Positions 1-11,203 are shown, counted from the first letter of the stretch. The stretch: DNA of 64,000 nucleotides from Neoechinorhynchus agilis (GCA_051530055.1 CM121341.1:7192001-7256000); one strand, 5' to 3'. Numbers and translations: made by a program. Notes: generated by a model from the letters alone, not told the origin.

Positions 1-493
1 GCGGGACAAAGTTTTCTGATTAAGACTTTATCGGTTGATCGATCGTCTTTAAAAATATATTCCTATAAAGAATTGCGATCTATTTTTGATGTGATAATAA
101 TCACTTTGTTTCGGTGTTCGGTTCATCCCAGTTTTTCGCAATTTCACTCTGCTTAAATGCACGATTCAGTTGTGTTTCTGTATTTTGTTTGGATTGCAAC
201 ATTCGCAAGGAAATCAGTCAGGAATCCTAATCGCGCTGTCCTAATTTAGCCCGATATTTCAGCTAGCTCAAGCAGTTTTTATACCGGACGCCGTTCATCG
301 AATTCGGATTTAAGACATAATTCCGAATTTGGTGATTAGTGATCGTCGTGCACCATCTCAAACATAAGAGAAAATCGGTTATGTTTTATAATTCGCATCA
401 GTGCTTAATTCTGATATTCTCAAAGGGTGTTTTGTACGTATTTCCATGGTAACAACTACTCTCGTCCATTCCAAATAAAAGAATAATGTTAAA
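1..493. other. 5' edge, no gene seen
   Basis: No open frame or RNA gene recognised. It precedes the kinase at 494 and may contain its promoter and 5' UTR. Confidence 0.4.
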
Positions 494-1517
494 ATGGAAT
501 TCCCCGAAGAAAACGACGAGGCTCCCATAGTTCCGAAACGAGGTCAAATACTGTGCAGACTTGGCGCCGGTTCGTATGGAACGGTTTACAAGTTACTCAA
601 CACCGATACTGGAGAAATAAGAGCGCTGAAAACCGAATTTGTCCGAGATATAAAGCGAATCCAACTGAAAACTGAACACGAAGTCTACGAGGCAGTTGGG
701 AATCGTTTTGGATTTGTTAAATGTTATAATGCAATTTTTGGCACAAAAGTAAGTTCAATTGAGCTGGACTACATGGGTCCAAGCGTGCATGACATTGCTG
801 CTCTTCGTCGCACATTTGGATTCAACGAAAAGACCGTCTTGATGCTCGCATATCAGATGATCAATGCACTGGAATCCTTAAAGCACAGAGTTCAAATCTT
901 TTAGTCTAGAATAAAGATTTGAGATCTCAATACACGAATGCCACTTTTTACACCGTGATGTAAAGCTAAGCAACTTCGTTCTTGGTCGTGGTGATCGTTC
1001 TCACATAGTTCATTTGATAGATTTCGGTCTGTCCAAACGATATAGAGATCGCGAAACTTTGAAACATATCGAGAATGGCACTTCATCGGGGCTTGTTGGG
1101 ACTCTTCGTTATATGTCTTTGAATGTGCATCGAAACAAAGAAACTGCCAGAAGAGATGATCTTGAGTCACTCGGATATGCGCTGGTTCATATGAGCAGAG
1201 GAAATCTTCCTTGGATGGGCATACGAGCTATCGACCGGAAGGATAGATATGAACGAGTCTTTGGAATGAAAAGGCGAACGAGTATAGAAACTCTTTGCTC
1301 GGGTAGCTGTTCCCCATTCTTATTACCATTTATGCGATACGTCCGAGAACTCGAGTTTGATGAACGTCCCGATTACCAGTACTTAAAGGACCTCGTTCTG
1401 TCGCGAATGATTGAGATGCGCTTTCGATTCGATTTTAACTATGATTGGCTAAGCGAGTATGCGAATTCTAAGAAATTTTGGAAGTTACAATTCTGGCAAA
1501 GACGAAAGTGTGGTTGA
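494..1517 (+). CDS. CK1-family (TTBK-like) protein kinase, two exons
   Basis: Serine/threonine kinase of the casein kinase 1 superfamily, closest in style to tau-tubulin kinases and the worm-expanded CK1-like group. Exons are 494-889 and about 924-1517, with a proposed 34-nt phase-0 intron (890-923); the joined product is about 329 aa. Visible motifs are a glycine loop GAGSYG (about residues 25-30), catalytic Lys in RALK (46), HRDVKLSN (142-149), IDFG (164-167, the CK1 form of DFG), and the CK1 signature GTLRYMS followed by RRDDLESLGY. There is almost no C-terminal extension, unlike long TTBK proteins, so this is a bare kinase domain. Such CK1-like genes are often male- or sperm-enriched in nematodes (family knowledge, not shown here). 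The exact splice sites are the least certain part, because a few residues near the junction are extra relative to the family. An AATAAA follows at about 1595. Confidence 0.85.
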
Positions 1518-1786
1518 TAAGTGGTTTGGTTTCACCTGCTTCAATAAGAGTTTCTTTTTTTGACAAAGCCCGTGACCGGACAAACCAGCAAGCGAATAAA
1601 ACTTTAATTTTAAACGACATTTCTATCTGTACCCCAACAATTGGAAGCTTTTGAACTTAAACGCGGCTTGTAATGTGTAAACCGCGTCAACTTTTAGGTT
1701 TTTAAACGTTTTTTTCAAAACAATCCATGCACACCCATAATATTCGGAAAAAAACATCGAGCTGGATTTTCAGATTTGTAACCAAA

Positions 1787-2149
1787 ATGGAAAGGCGTCG
1801 AAGTAATCAAATTAGAGTTAGTCACAAAAACTCGTTCTCAAAATATGTGCGAATTGCAGAAAGCATTCTAAAATCAGGACATGTACAAGTTGAACTTTTG
1901 GCTATGGGCGGACCATCGATTTGTAGATGCATCCAATGTGCTAATGCATTGGCTGAAAAATTTGCCCTTGTTATTGATGGTTCAATTCAAACCGATACCG
2001 TTGACCGCGAGGACAGTTCAAAAGGTTTAAGCAACCAATGTTGCAACGATTCGTCGGATGAAGAGGATATCAGCTTGACCGCTACAAACAAGCGAGTATC
2101 AACAATTTTAGTCCGAATGAAGTTGAACGATCGGCTTATGAGTAAGTAA
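1787..2149 (+). CDS. Alba-domain protein, RNase P/MRP subunit-like
   Basis: A 120-aa protein when started at 1787. The open frame extends back to 1727, but a TTTTCAG acceptor lies just upstream of the ATG at 1787, so that start is preferred. It begins with an Alba-like core (NQIRVSHK, then a helix, then ELLAMGGPSICRC) and ends with a basic beta strand (KRVSTILVRMKL). This matches the Rpp20/Pop7 or Rpp25 class of Alba proteins that bind RNA in RNase P and RNase MRP. An acidic serine-rich loop (SSDEED) is inserted before the last strand. The stop directly follows a perfect splice donor (GTAAGT at 2142). An alternative last exon reached through an acceptor near 2206 would replace the final residues with about 17 others. 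It is convergent with the aldo-keto reductase. Assignment to Rpp20 rather than Rpp25 is uncertain. Confidence 0.62.
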   Translation: MERRRSNQIRVSHKNSFSKYVRIAESILKSGHVQVELLAMGGPSICRCIQCANALAEKFALVIDGSIQTDTVDREDSSKGLSNQCCNDSSDEEDISLTATNKRVSTILVRMKLNDRLMSK

Positions 2150-2276
2150 AACCTTTGAGAAATGAGTAATGCGTCTGAGATATTTTGGGAACATTTTATT
2201 TGGCAGCTCTTTTTTGTGTAATTTATAAAATTTCAACGATCAATCAAAGCTTTTAATGATCCAAAAAAGTGAAAAA

Positions 2277-3257
2277 TCATCTTAGTTGCTTTCGCTCGTG
2301 TTTAAAGGGATCTAATTTGTGTCCGGCCATTTCATGTAGCCAATTAAATCTAACGGAAGCATCTAGAGCGTCCAGCTTTTTCATATCGTCATCATCCAGT
2401 TCGATTGAATCTTTTGATCGAAGGTTTTCCTCTAATCGTTTCGGATTGGCTGATTTTGCGATGGTATTGTATCCTTTCTGGAGACACCAACGAATTAGAA
2501 CTTGAGCAGGAGTCTTTTGGTGTTTCTTAGCGATGTCCTTAACGACCTCGTGATCGAGCAGAATTATTTCACCAGGTTCCCGTGCGTATGGCGCTCCCAA
2601 AGGTGCGTATGCCTGAACCAGAATGCCTTTATGTTGGCAATATTGATTGAGTTCGGTTTGTGCAAGAAGAGGATGAGCTTCGAGTTGGTGTGCTTCGATG
2701 GCTACTTCTGGACACTCCCTTTCAAGACGTTTCAGCTGATCCAAAGTAAAATTACTAACACCCAAGTGTTTCACCTTTCCTTCCTTTTTCAGTTCACCCA
2801 TCGCTTTGAAAGTTTCGACATAATCGACATCCGAAAAGGCTACTCGTCCCGTCTCTGGGTCCACGGGAGATTGATCGTCTGTTCCCTCCTTATATGCAGT
2901 TGGCCAATGAATCAAGTAAAGGTCAATATAGTCGAGATTAAGGGCATTAAAAGACTTCTCGAACCCAACTCGGACTTGTTCTTTTGATCTAAATGTATTC
3001 CACAGTTTCGTTGTGATAAATAGATCACTCCGCTTGACGGCTCCGTTTGAATTAGCAATGAACTCACGAACCGCTTCACCGATTTCCTTCTCGTTTCCAT
3101 AAAGCCAAGCTGTATCGATGTGTCGGTATCCAAGTGTCAAGGCGCATTTGACTGCATCGATGGCTGTGTTATCATTGGATAACCACGTACCTAGTCCGAG
3201 TGATGGGATCTTGTCGCCATCCGAAAAGGTTTCGTAGTCAATTGCTTTAACTGGCAT
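2277..3257 (-). CDS. Aldo-keto reductase, intronless
   Basis: NAD(P)H-dependent reductase of carbonyl compounds, (beta/alpha)8 barrel, probably cytosolic. It is 326 aa from the ATG at 3257; a GTG codon directly upstream is not a likely start. The full catalytic tetrad is present: Asp48 and Tyr53 (HIDTAWLYGNE), Lys84 (ITTKLWN) and His117 (LIHWP). Family signatures GVSNF and QLEAHPLL are also present. In the cofactor loop the usual IPKS is IAKS followed by ANPKR, a mild departure near the NADP phosphate-binding Lys. Length equals the family norm, and the open frame runs without introns, unlike most neighbours. The substrate cannot be read from sequence. Confidence 0.93.
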   Translation of the reverse strand: MPVKAIDYETFSDGDKIPSLGLGTWLSNDNTAIDAVKCALTLGYRHIDTAWLYGNEKEIGEAVREFIANSNGAVKRSDLFITTKLWNTFRSKEQVRVGFEKSFNALNLDYIDLYLIHWPTAYKEGTDDQSPVDPETGRVAFSDVDYVETFKAMGELKKEGKVKHLGVSNFTLDQLKRLERECPEVAIEAHQLEAHPLLAQTELNQYCQHKGILVQAYAPLGAPYAREPGEIILLDHEVVKDIAKKHQKTPAQVLIRWCLQKGYNTIAKSANPKRLEENLRSKDSIELDDDDMKKLDALDASVRFNWLHEMAGHKLDPFKHERKQLR

Positions 3258-3915
3258 CACTTTTTGTAAAGTAAAACGCCGTCTTAAAAGGAGTAAAATG
3301 TGGATTAGTCAGAGGCTGTGAGTGTAAACATTTCCCCCCCCCAAGAAAAAAGATCAGAGCTTACAGTCTTTTGCTTGAGGAGAGTTAGAATTTTTTTCTA
3401 ATGAAAGCTCCGATGCCTTAGTTGGAATAACGTAATGGAGTCGTTGCAAGATAACGATTGTCGTGGCAACGACGACAATTTTTAACCTTTCTTTAATTCA
3501 GTTCGCTTGTTTTTTGAGACGAGATCAAATAACTACCAATAAAGCAGTAATTTGGCTAATAAAATGTAAGAATTTGTTGCTTTCTCGGTTTACATGGTAG
3601 TTTTTTTGTTAAAAATCACGAATTTTCGCCTTATGCTTATTCAGTTTAACTTTAGAAACATTAGTTTTATTCTGCAGTTCAATTTTATGCCTATTCAAAT
3701 GTAATCTAATCGTTCTTATCTCCTCTATTTTTTTGTTTAGACTTAAAATCTTCTAAAACGAAAACGCTTCTAAACAAAAACATTTGACATCTCTTTTTAA
3801 AGATTTATGAACTGCTGTCCTGGTTTACTGATTGAAAGGACGGATGCAATCTCCCCCACCTCGTTGAATAGCCAGGCTTATGTTTTGCATAAGAAATTCT
3901 CATGTCCTCAGATCT
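3258..3915. other. Intergenic, nothing recognised
   Basis: AT-rich sequence upstream of the aldo-keto reductase, with a C9 tract near 3334. No gene or repeat seen. Confidence 0.35.
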
Positions 3916-4076
3916 TCAATGATTCGTCTCGGTCTCTTCGACTATTGATTGACCGGATCTTGCTCCGCGGTACCAAACGACCCGCTTGTGTGTCGACTTC
4001 AGCATCGGTTGCTGCTCTCCTGCTTTAACAGCGGCCAATTTTATGAATCGAGTTCGGTTCACCTGGTCACGATAAT
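3916..4076 (-). CDS. Possible 3' terminal exon, unknown protein
   Basis: On the minus strand a TTTCAG acceptor (just above 4076) opens a 52-codon frame that ends in TGA at 3916. The predicted peptide is hydrophilic and basic (includes RTRFIKLAAVKAG and WYRGARSGQS), with an acidic end (VEETETNH). Codon use and the acceptor suggest a real last exon entered in phase 1. No upstream exon was found between 4100 and 4900, and the family is not recognised. A plus-strand frame over the same bases is judged a shadow. Confidence 0.28.
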
Positions 4077-4378
4077 CTGAAATTAAAGACTATAATCGTT
4101 TTTAATTTAAAAACACAAATCATTTATTTGAAATTTCAACGACTATTCTTATTAATCGACAAAAAATCCTTTAAAGATACTCTTTATTCAATTGTCTTTG
4201 CAGCACTTGCTGAACTGCATTCAGAATAAATACATTTTTTTGAATTAGCTAAGGATTCGAATCTTTATAGCCGTTTTATTCACTTTATTGCGGAATTGAT
4301 TCTTTTTTTTCTAATTTGACTATCAATGCATGCAATAGAAAAAACGTACACGGCATAAAAATATACTCTATATAGAAC

Positions 4379-4538
4379 TGCAATTGATTATTTATTAAAT
4401 ATTTCGATCCCCTATCTTGGATCTTCTTCAGAATTGTTTGCAAGTGTTTACGACGATAGATCGTGTCAGTCGGAAACACTTGCAAACAATTATGAAGAAG
4501 ATGCAAGATAGGGTGAATTTAATAAATAATCAATTGAA
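4379..4538. repeat. Hairpin element (MITE-like inverted repeat)
   Basis: Two arms of about 65-70 nt (4381-4450 and 4472-4536) are reverse complements with few mismatches, separated by about 20 nt. Arm landmarks are CAATTGATTATTTATT outside and CTTGCAAACAATT inside. It has no coding potential and is consistent with a short non-autonomous foldback or MITE copy. Confidence 0.7.
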
Positions 4539-4935
4539 GTTCTCCAAAACAACCAACAAACTATGAATCATATTTTCAATATACTCCATATATCCGGACT
4601 TCTTTGAAAAAATAACAAAAAGTAGCCATATTTAGCCGTTACCTTATTGTTCCAAGCAACGTCAATAATAAAAAAAGGCCTCTCCTCACATTTGAAACTT
4701 ATAAGCAATACTTGAGAAGGAAGCTTAGGCTTTGAAAATTCGCAATGAAGAGTTCAATAAAGCTCGAGTGGGAGAACAATTCACCATTGAGAATACACGT
4801 CGACTAGAAGGAACAATTGGATCGAATAAAAAAGTGTCACACGAGTATATCGCTAACTAAACTTTAATGAGGAGACTAAATTCATTAGTTCGGAATGGGT
4901 AACAACACGTTTTATTTTGTTTAAGAAGAGGATCC

Positions 4936-5244
4936 ATGTACCTCTGGATCCTCGTGATCATTTTAGAGTGGATGACTGATCCGGAATGGATGACGGATCC
5001 GAAGTGGATGACGGATCCGGTTTGGGTGACTGATCCGAAGTGGATGACTGATCCGGGGTGGATGACTGGTTCGGACTGGATGACGGATCCGGAGTGGATG
5101 ACGGATACAGAGTGGATGTTGGATCCAGGGTGGATTACGGATCCTGAATGGATGACTGATCCGGTTTGGATGACTGATCCGAAGTGGATGACTGATCCGG
5201 AATGGATGACAGATCCAGAGGATGGCGGTCCTAAAATTGCTTAA
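4936..5244 (+). repeat. 18-bp minisatellite with open hexapeptide-repeat frame
   Basis: Fourteen tandem 18-bp units (about 4966-5218) translate as the hexapeptide WMTDPx, with x mostly E, K, V or G. The frame starts at ATG 4936 with a short hydrophobic stretch (LWILVIIL) and ends EDGGPKIA-stop, 102 aa in all. Units vary at the third base and at position x but never carry a stop. An 18-bp unit has a length divisible by three, so openness alone is weak evidence of coding. No splice or homology evidence was found. It may be a genuine repetitive secreted peptide, an exon, or chance. Confidence 0.55.
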
Positions 5245-7289
5245 CCCAATTTGTTTTTATTAATATCGACTAAAGTCATCTCATTACTGTGCCGGACAAA
5301 TCGAGCACTGCTCTTTAGTTTGTAACTGATCGGAGTTGCTCGAAATTCCTTATTTAAAGTATATTTTGAAAAATTTAGATGTTTTAGGAACTTTTCACGG
5401 CACGATAATGATCAGGACGCAATTGTGGCTTTGCTAATCGGTTTAAAAGCGATTCATCACCATTGAACTCATTGAGAACATCGATATTTTTTATTTGTGT
5501 TATGAGCAACTGATACAAGGCTATAGGTAAACCATTGAGATTAAAAAAAAGTAATTTAATAATCTCGTCTTTTAGCCGTTGAAATTAGACGAGTGGACAT
5601 TTACTGATCGAAAAATAAACTCTAAAATGCTTTAATAAAACATCGCGTTTCTGAACTCAGAAATTCTGTATGCCATACAAGCAAAAATGCATAAGAATGA
5701 ATGCCGATAATTTAAAATGAATGCAGTCTGCCACGAAAACGAACATAACGCCGGGATAACATCTCGGGCGATAGTGTCTACCTTTTTTTCACTTTCTCGG
5801 ATCATTCTAAGATGGGGATATACTAAAGGATGGTAAAGATTCAATAGAAAAACTGCGCATTGCGATCTCAAAATATCTTCAGTATTCTCATGTTTGAAAA
5901 AGAAAGTCTCAGAGGGTTTGTAAGTCCAGTTACTCCTGTGAATCGCTTCTTCGGCAAAGGAATTAATTTGCTCATTGTGGACTGATTAATTTATTCAAAA
6001 TTCCATTATTAAGATTTAAAGAGAACGCCTTATTTTAAGTTCCATTTTAAACGGCAACTTCACCAACATATTACTAAATCGATTGAGAATTCGGCATTTA
6101 TCCCCAATTTAAACAATTTTAATATAATTATCCGTGCAGATTCTATCTGTCTTGGATTTAGTGATAATAAATGTCACATTGAACGTCGGCATGAACCTCT
6201 TAAGATCAATCTTAAAGATAGGCTAGACGATTAAAGACCTTTATCCAGAATTTAACATTCGTGACTGATTCCACCATTATGACTTCGTGACTTTTCAGGA
6301 AAATCTCATGGATTGCGACGTTTTTATGTGATTTGGAAGCTAATGTTTCTAGGGAACGCCGTCTCTAAAACTGTCATTTGGGATGAAGCTAATGAGATGG
6401 GACATATGATCTTTATGTTTTTTGGCAGTGTTTGATATTTATCAGCTTCCATAAAAAGACCTTCCTATGCTTCAATCTTGATGATCCCTCGTAGAAAAGA
6501 AGCGATAACATCCGTTGAAAAAAGGTCTTTTTGATGGTACCAGATTTTAAGAAACAAAAAAAATCGAGTTCAATTCGAACAAAATTCAAATCTTGCTTTT
6601 CAGGGAAATTCATCAAAAGCGGACTTTTACTTTTATGAACATCTAATAATTTGCATTCAGTGAAATCAGGAAGGCGGCGTCTCATACGCATGATTAAATT
6701 TTGAAGATATGAAAAAAGATTCCGCTTCAAAAAGTGATTTTTTTAAAGAAGTTTCTCGATGTATAGTGAAACATTCGCATTAACTGTGTATATTTATCGA
6801 TTTTGTTTGCTCAGATTTAAAATCTTTTCCCATTCTAGTTGAGACGAATTAGAGACAAAACTTGTAAAATCACGATTTGCCCTTCATAAAATCTTAAAGA
6901 ACGTGGACGACTGCGATGCAATCTCTATAATCAAAAATCTGATTTGCGGGAATTAAAGGGAGCTTGAAGTATGTGGAATGCTGCTTTGAAGCAATTGTTT
7001 CTAGGAGGAAAACGATTTTTTCGGTAAATTGCTTCCTGTTATGATATTACAAATAACGAGATAGTACCAAGAATAGTTTATATTAAAAGAAGGCTGCATT
7101 CCTTTGGTATTTGTGCATCTATTCTTCAATCGTCGATACCAAGTCGACGTTCTAATTCTGATGATGTCGGGCCTATAAATCATAAATAAACGGAAACTTT
7201 GTGGCGTTTAATTATTTCCATGTCCAAAAAATCGCATTAATCCTGAAATGTATCCGGTTTTAATCAAAACAGCGTTTTTGTTTATGAAT
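5245..7289. other. Intergenic, nothing recognised
   Basis: About 2 kb of AT-rich DNA. Small frames on both strands (for example 6413-6730 minus) are low in complexity, and no family was recognised. Confidence 0.35.
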
Positions 7290-8440
7290 TTAAGACAATT
7301 TATTGAGCGGTTTCGTACATTTTAAACATCTCGACGTGAGTTCATAAAATAATCAAAATATCCTGATTAGAAAGTGACTTTTAAACCAGATGAAGAAATA
7401 AGAGGCTCAATTTTTCTAAAAGAAGAAACCGCACTTTTTTTGAAAACTTTTTATCGAGCCGTTTCGTGTTTTTTAAACATCTCGACGTGAGTTCATAAAT
7501 CAATCAAAATATCCTGATTAGAAAGTGACTTTTAAACCAGATGAAGAAATAAGAGGCTCAATTTTTTTAAAGAAGAACCCGCACTTTTTTGGGAACTTTT
7601 TATCGAGCTGTTTCGTATTTTTTAAACATCTCGACGTGAGTTCATAAATCAATCAAAATATCTCGATTAGAAAGTGACTTTTAAACCAGATGAAGAAATA
7701 AGAGGCTCAATTTTTTTAAAGAAGAAACCGCACTTTTTTGGAAACTTTTTATCGAGCCGTTTCGTACTTTTTAAACATCTCGACGTTATTTCATAAATCA
7801 AAATATCTCGATTAGAAAGTGACTTTTAAACCAGATGAAGAAATAGGAGGCTCAATTTTCTAAAAGAAGAAACGCACTTTTTTGAAAACTTTTTATCGAG
7901 TTGTTTCGTACATTTTAAACATCTCGACGTGAGTTCATAAATCAATCAAAATATCCTGATTAGAAAGTGACTTTTAAACCAGATGAAGAAATAAGAGGCT
8001 CAATTTTTTTAAAGAAGAAACCGCACTTTTTTGGAAACTTTTTATCGAGCCGTTTCGCACCCATTAAACATCTCGACGTGAGTTCATAAATCAATCAAAA
8101 TATCTCGATTAGAAAGTGACTTTTAAACCAGATGAAGAAATAAGAGGCTCAATTTTTTTAAAGAAGAAACCGCACTTTTTTTGGGAACTTTTTATCGAGT
8201 TGTTTCGTACATTTTAAACATCTCGACGTGAGTTCATAAATCAATCAAAATATCTCGATTAGAAAGTAGCTATTAAACCAGATGAAGAAATAAGAGGCTC
8301 AATTTTTTTAAAGAAGAAACCGCACTTTTTTTGAAAACTTTTTATCGAGCCGTTTCGCACCCATTAGACATCTCGACGTTATTTCATAAATCAAAATATC
8401 TCGATTGGAAAGTGACTTTTAAACCCGATGAAGAAAGAGT
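7290..8440. repeat. Satellite, ~148-bp unit, eight copies
   Basis: The marker CTCGACGT recurs at about 7330, 7481, 7629, 7779, 7922, 8072, 8221 and 8372, giving periods of 143-151 bp. Each unit also carries GTGACTTTTAAACCAGATG and an A-rich AAGAAGAAACCGCAC stretch. Two units (near 7780 and 8372) share the variant GACGTTATTTC and a deletion, which points to local amplification of pairs. No coding frame. Confidence 0.92.
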
Positions 8441-9083
8441 ATTTTTATTAAAGAAATAATGTACTCGTTAGCATCTAAGACCGTCTTTGCCTGGACGGCG
8501 CCCGCATTAATAAACAATGACCGAGTGTTATGACTACGGATTTCCACCTTCTTTAAGCTGTCTGTACGTTGTACGGCCCCGTTGGAACCGAAGGATAATG
8601 GCCAGCATGAACAAATGAATTTTGATATTCTATTTGTCGAAACTTAACCCAAGAGGTTGTGACCGATGATAAAGGAGACGGGAGCATGCAAACAAAAACG
8701 TTCTGTGTGTTTATGCAGACAAAGTAGTAGTCGTATTCATATTGATTGTACCGATCCGGTTGCTCGTCAATGGGTTACGCGGGTTTGTTTGCACTGGAAA
8801 AAATAGCGATAGTAGTGGAAAAAAAGACTCGGTAAATTAAACTGGCTGGTAAGGTAGATAATAAATTTTTGTCTGCGCAAAGGATTGTCTTTTTATTTGT
8901 TGATCTACAGACGAATGGAGGAACTGTTTTTAGTTGTACATATAAGAAACGGGTGATCGGGTGTATCGGCGGCATATTGACGGGAAAATAATGCTCGATA
9001 GGTATGGCTCCGAAATGCCAGGTCGGATTGCGTGGGAATTAATAATAGCGAAGACGAATGGATATATGACATTTTGTCTATCA
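8441..9083. other. Intergenic, ambiguous small frames
   Basis: Overlapping short frames on both strands between 8775 and 9087. None has a recognised domain. A short exon here cannot be excluded. Confidence 0.3.
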
Positions 9084-9300
9084 TCAAGGAGAGAATTCGG
9101 GAACCTTATTAATGAAATGTTTCTGTAGATTTGATTCGTAAATGTCAATATGTGAACTACCGGCTTCTAATTTCATTTTGTATTTTTCTAAAAGATTGAT
9201 CGGAATATTTCTTTTTTTAGGCTGTTGAGGGCTTACTTTAGCGGTTGTTTTTTTTTCGAAATAAAGGCAAAATAGGAATCGACAATGGATATTACATTTT
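9084..9300 (-). CDS. Possible small exon, unknown
   Basis: The minus-strand frame ends at 9084 and includes PQQPKKRNIPINLLEKY and SSHIDIYESNLQKHF, which reads like normal hydrophilic protein. A GTAAGC donor lies upstream near 9340, so the start is probably in another exon. Not recognised, and it sits head-to-head with the PAK gene. Confidence 0.25.
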
Positions 9301-9428
9301 ACATAAAAAATATTGGAACTCTCAAATTTTATTGGCTTACCTTCTATTTGCAATTATATAAAAAAATCAATATTAATGTTGAATTTGGAAGTGTGTTTGT
9401 AAAAAAAAGGACATTCCAGCTGCTTTAG

Positions 9429-10706
9429 ATGCTATTCAACAGACTTAAAAAACGATTGAGTGAGCCTCTAACAATATCCGAACCAAGTAACTTTGTGCAT
9501 CGACAGCACGTGGATTACGACCCAATCCGGCGTACTTACATAAATCTTCCTAATCAATGGCTCGGTATAATCGCACTTGAGCCGCCGTCCCCATCAAATT
9601 CAACTCCGCCACCTCCTCCATCATCCATATCGTCCACTAAAGGTTACGAAGAGAACGAGGAACCGATAAAACCACTTGATCGAGAGACAATCCTCGCAAT
9701 CAAAGAAGTGTTTCAATCATGTAGATCAAAAACGAAGCCACTTAATAGTTGCGCAACTGTTGCACGAGCAAGCAGTGATTGTCGTAATGGATCCGGCTTA
9801 CAGATTCCTCAACAATGTAACCAATTTGTCCGAGCTCTTGAAGATATAACCACAGTTCTCAATGACCCCGCGGGCATTTTTATGGACGTTGAAAAAATCG
9901 CTCAAGGCTCAACTTCCGGTGTTTTACGAGCAAAGACAACTTACGGACGACGAGTAGCCATTAAATGTATGGACGTGTTCAAGCAGCGGAGACGTGAACT
10001 AGTTTTGAACGAAGCATTTGTAAGTCGTTTTTTGAAACATACATGCATTGTTGAGACGGTTGATGTGTTTTTATTAGACCGTCGTCATATGTGGATATGC
10101 ATGGAGTATATGGACGCCGGTCCACTCACCCATCTCGTTACTTGTCAAAGGATGACAGTTGAACAAATCGCAGCGGTTTGTCGATCCGTTCTCAAGGCAT
10201 TGGACTACATGCATTCTCACGGAATAGTTCATCGAGATATAAAATCTGATTCGGTGTTATTGTCTACTTCGGGAAAGGTAAAGCTATCCGATTTCGGATT
10301 CTCCACTCGTCTTGGTGGTGGCACGAGTGCTCTTCGTCGAACTCGATCTCTTGTTGGAACACCATATTGGATGAGTCCTGAGGTTATTAATAGAATTCCC
10401 TATGGAACCAAAGTAGATATTTGGTCGTTTGGTATTATGGTAATTGAAATGATCGATGGAGAACCTCCTTACTTCAATGAAACTCCGTTCAACGCCATGA
10501 AGTATATTTCGCTCTTCCCGTCACCAGCTCCAAGCAAATGCGATTGCCCACAATCACTTCTTAGCTTTATCAACAAATGCTTAAACAAGTCACCGGACGT
10601 CAGATCGACCGCGGCTGGGCTTCTTAGTGATCCATTCATCGCTCAAAATCGATGTGATACCGATTGCATTATGCCACTTTTGTACAGAGCTTGCGCGTTG
10701 GTGTGA
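9429..10706 (+). CDS. p21-activated kinase, group II (PAK4-like), intronless
   Basis: A 425-aa serine/threonine kinase acting downstream of Cdc42/Rac on the actin cytoskeleton. Residues 17-45 form a CRIB (p21-binding) domain starting ISEPSNFVHRQHVDYD, in the group II spacing, followed by a proline run (PPSPSNSTPPPPPSS). The kinase domain covers about 153-415: a loose glycine loop (AQGSTSG), Lys179 in VAIK, Glu195 in helix C, HRDIK (268-272), DFG (288-290), and the group II activation segment with the phosphoserine in RSLVGTPYW (Ser307). There is no group I autoinhibitory segment. The HRDIKSD stretch continues SVLL instead of the usual SILL. The whole CDS is one exon and begins directly after a TTTAG, as for trans-splicing. 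It could be a retrocopy, but it has no disabling change and keeps its regulatory domain. Confidence 0.93.
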   Translation: MLFNRLKKRLSEPLTISEPSNFVHRQHVDYDPIRRTYINLPNQWLGIIALEPPSPSNSTPPPPPSSISSTKGYEENEEPIKPLDRETILAIKEVFQSCRSKTKPLNSCATVARASSDCRNGSGLQIPQQCNQFVRALEDITTVLNDPAGIFMDVEKIAQGSTSGVLRAKTTYGRRVAIKCMDVFKQRRRELVLNEAFVSRFLKHTCIVETVDVFLLDRRHMWICMEYMDAGPLTHLVTCQRMTVEQIAAVCRSVLKALDYMHSHGIVHRDIKSDSVLLSTSGKVKLSDFGFSTRLGGGTSALRRTRSLVGTPYWMSPEVINRIPYGTKVDIWSFGIMVIEMIDGEPPYFNETPFNAMKYISLFPSPAPSKCDCPQSLLSFINKCLNKSPDVRSTAAGLLSDPFIAQNRCDTDCIMPLLYRACALV

Positions 10707-11203
10707 TCTCTTTCATTACAAAAACAAACATTTAACCAAGACTTTGTAAAATTTTGAAAAGTGTTTAATAAACTAATTCTAGGTGTGACCATCACCGTGG
10801 TTTTTTAAAAACGAAAAAGCATGGATTCTTTAGTGAGTAAGCGAAGATAAACAAGCTATTTTGGTGTTGCACGATTAAAATTATTCTCATACTTGTTTAG
10901 AGCCGAAAATTTAAAGGAATTTCTATTAAATCCGATTGTTTTCGGCAACTAACAACCCAAATAAAGTCATGAGATTGCACGACGAAATATCGATTTTTTG
11001 CGCTGCTCGCAATAAAATCTTCTTAAGCGCATTGTGGTTTTTCCAAAGGGAGAAATCTTCCTCTTATTTTATGCTAACTTTTAAAAATAATGCCCAGTGT
11101 TTCTTAATGATAAAAAAAGTCTTAAAAAAGGTGAAGGAACTCGATTACAATACAATTTATTTCGAATTTCTGTAAACTTTAAGCTCATGTGATCGTTTGT
11201 CAG
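10707..11203. other. Intergenic between PAK and NIPP1 3' ends
   Basis: About 500 bp between convergent genes, probably two 3' UTRs (AATAAA near 10767). No gene recognised. Confidence 0.4.

Noticed and set aside
2269-3133. Frames opposite or overlapping the aldo-keto reductase
   Set aside because: The sense frame carries the full catalytic tetrad, so the others are shadows.
3807-4028. 73-codon plus frame at 3.8 kb
   Set aside because: The minus strand over the same bases has a cleaner exon with an acceptor and stop, and the plus frame lacks context.
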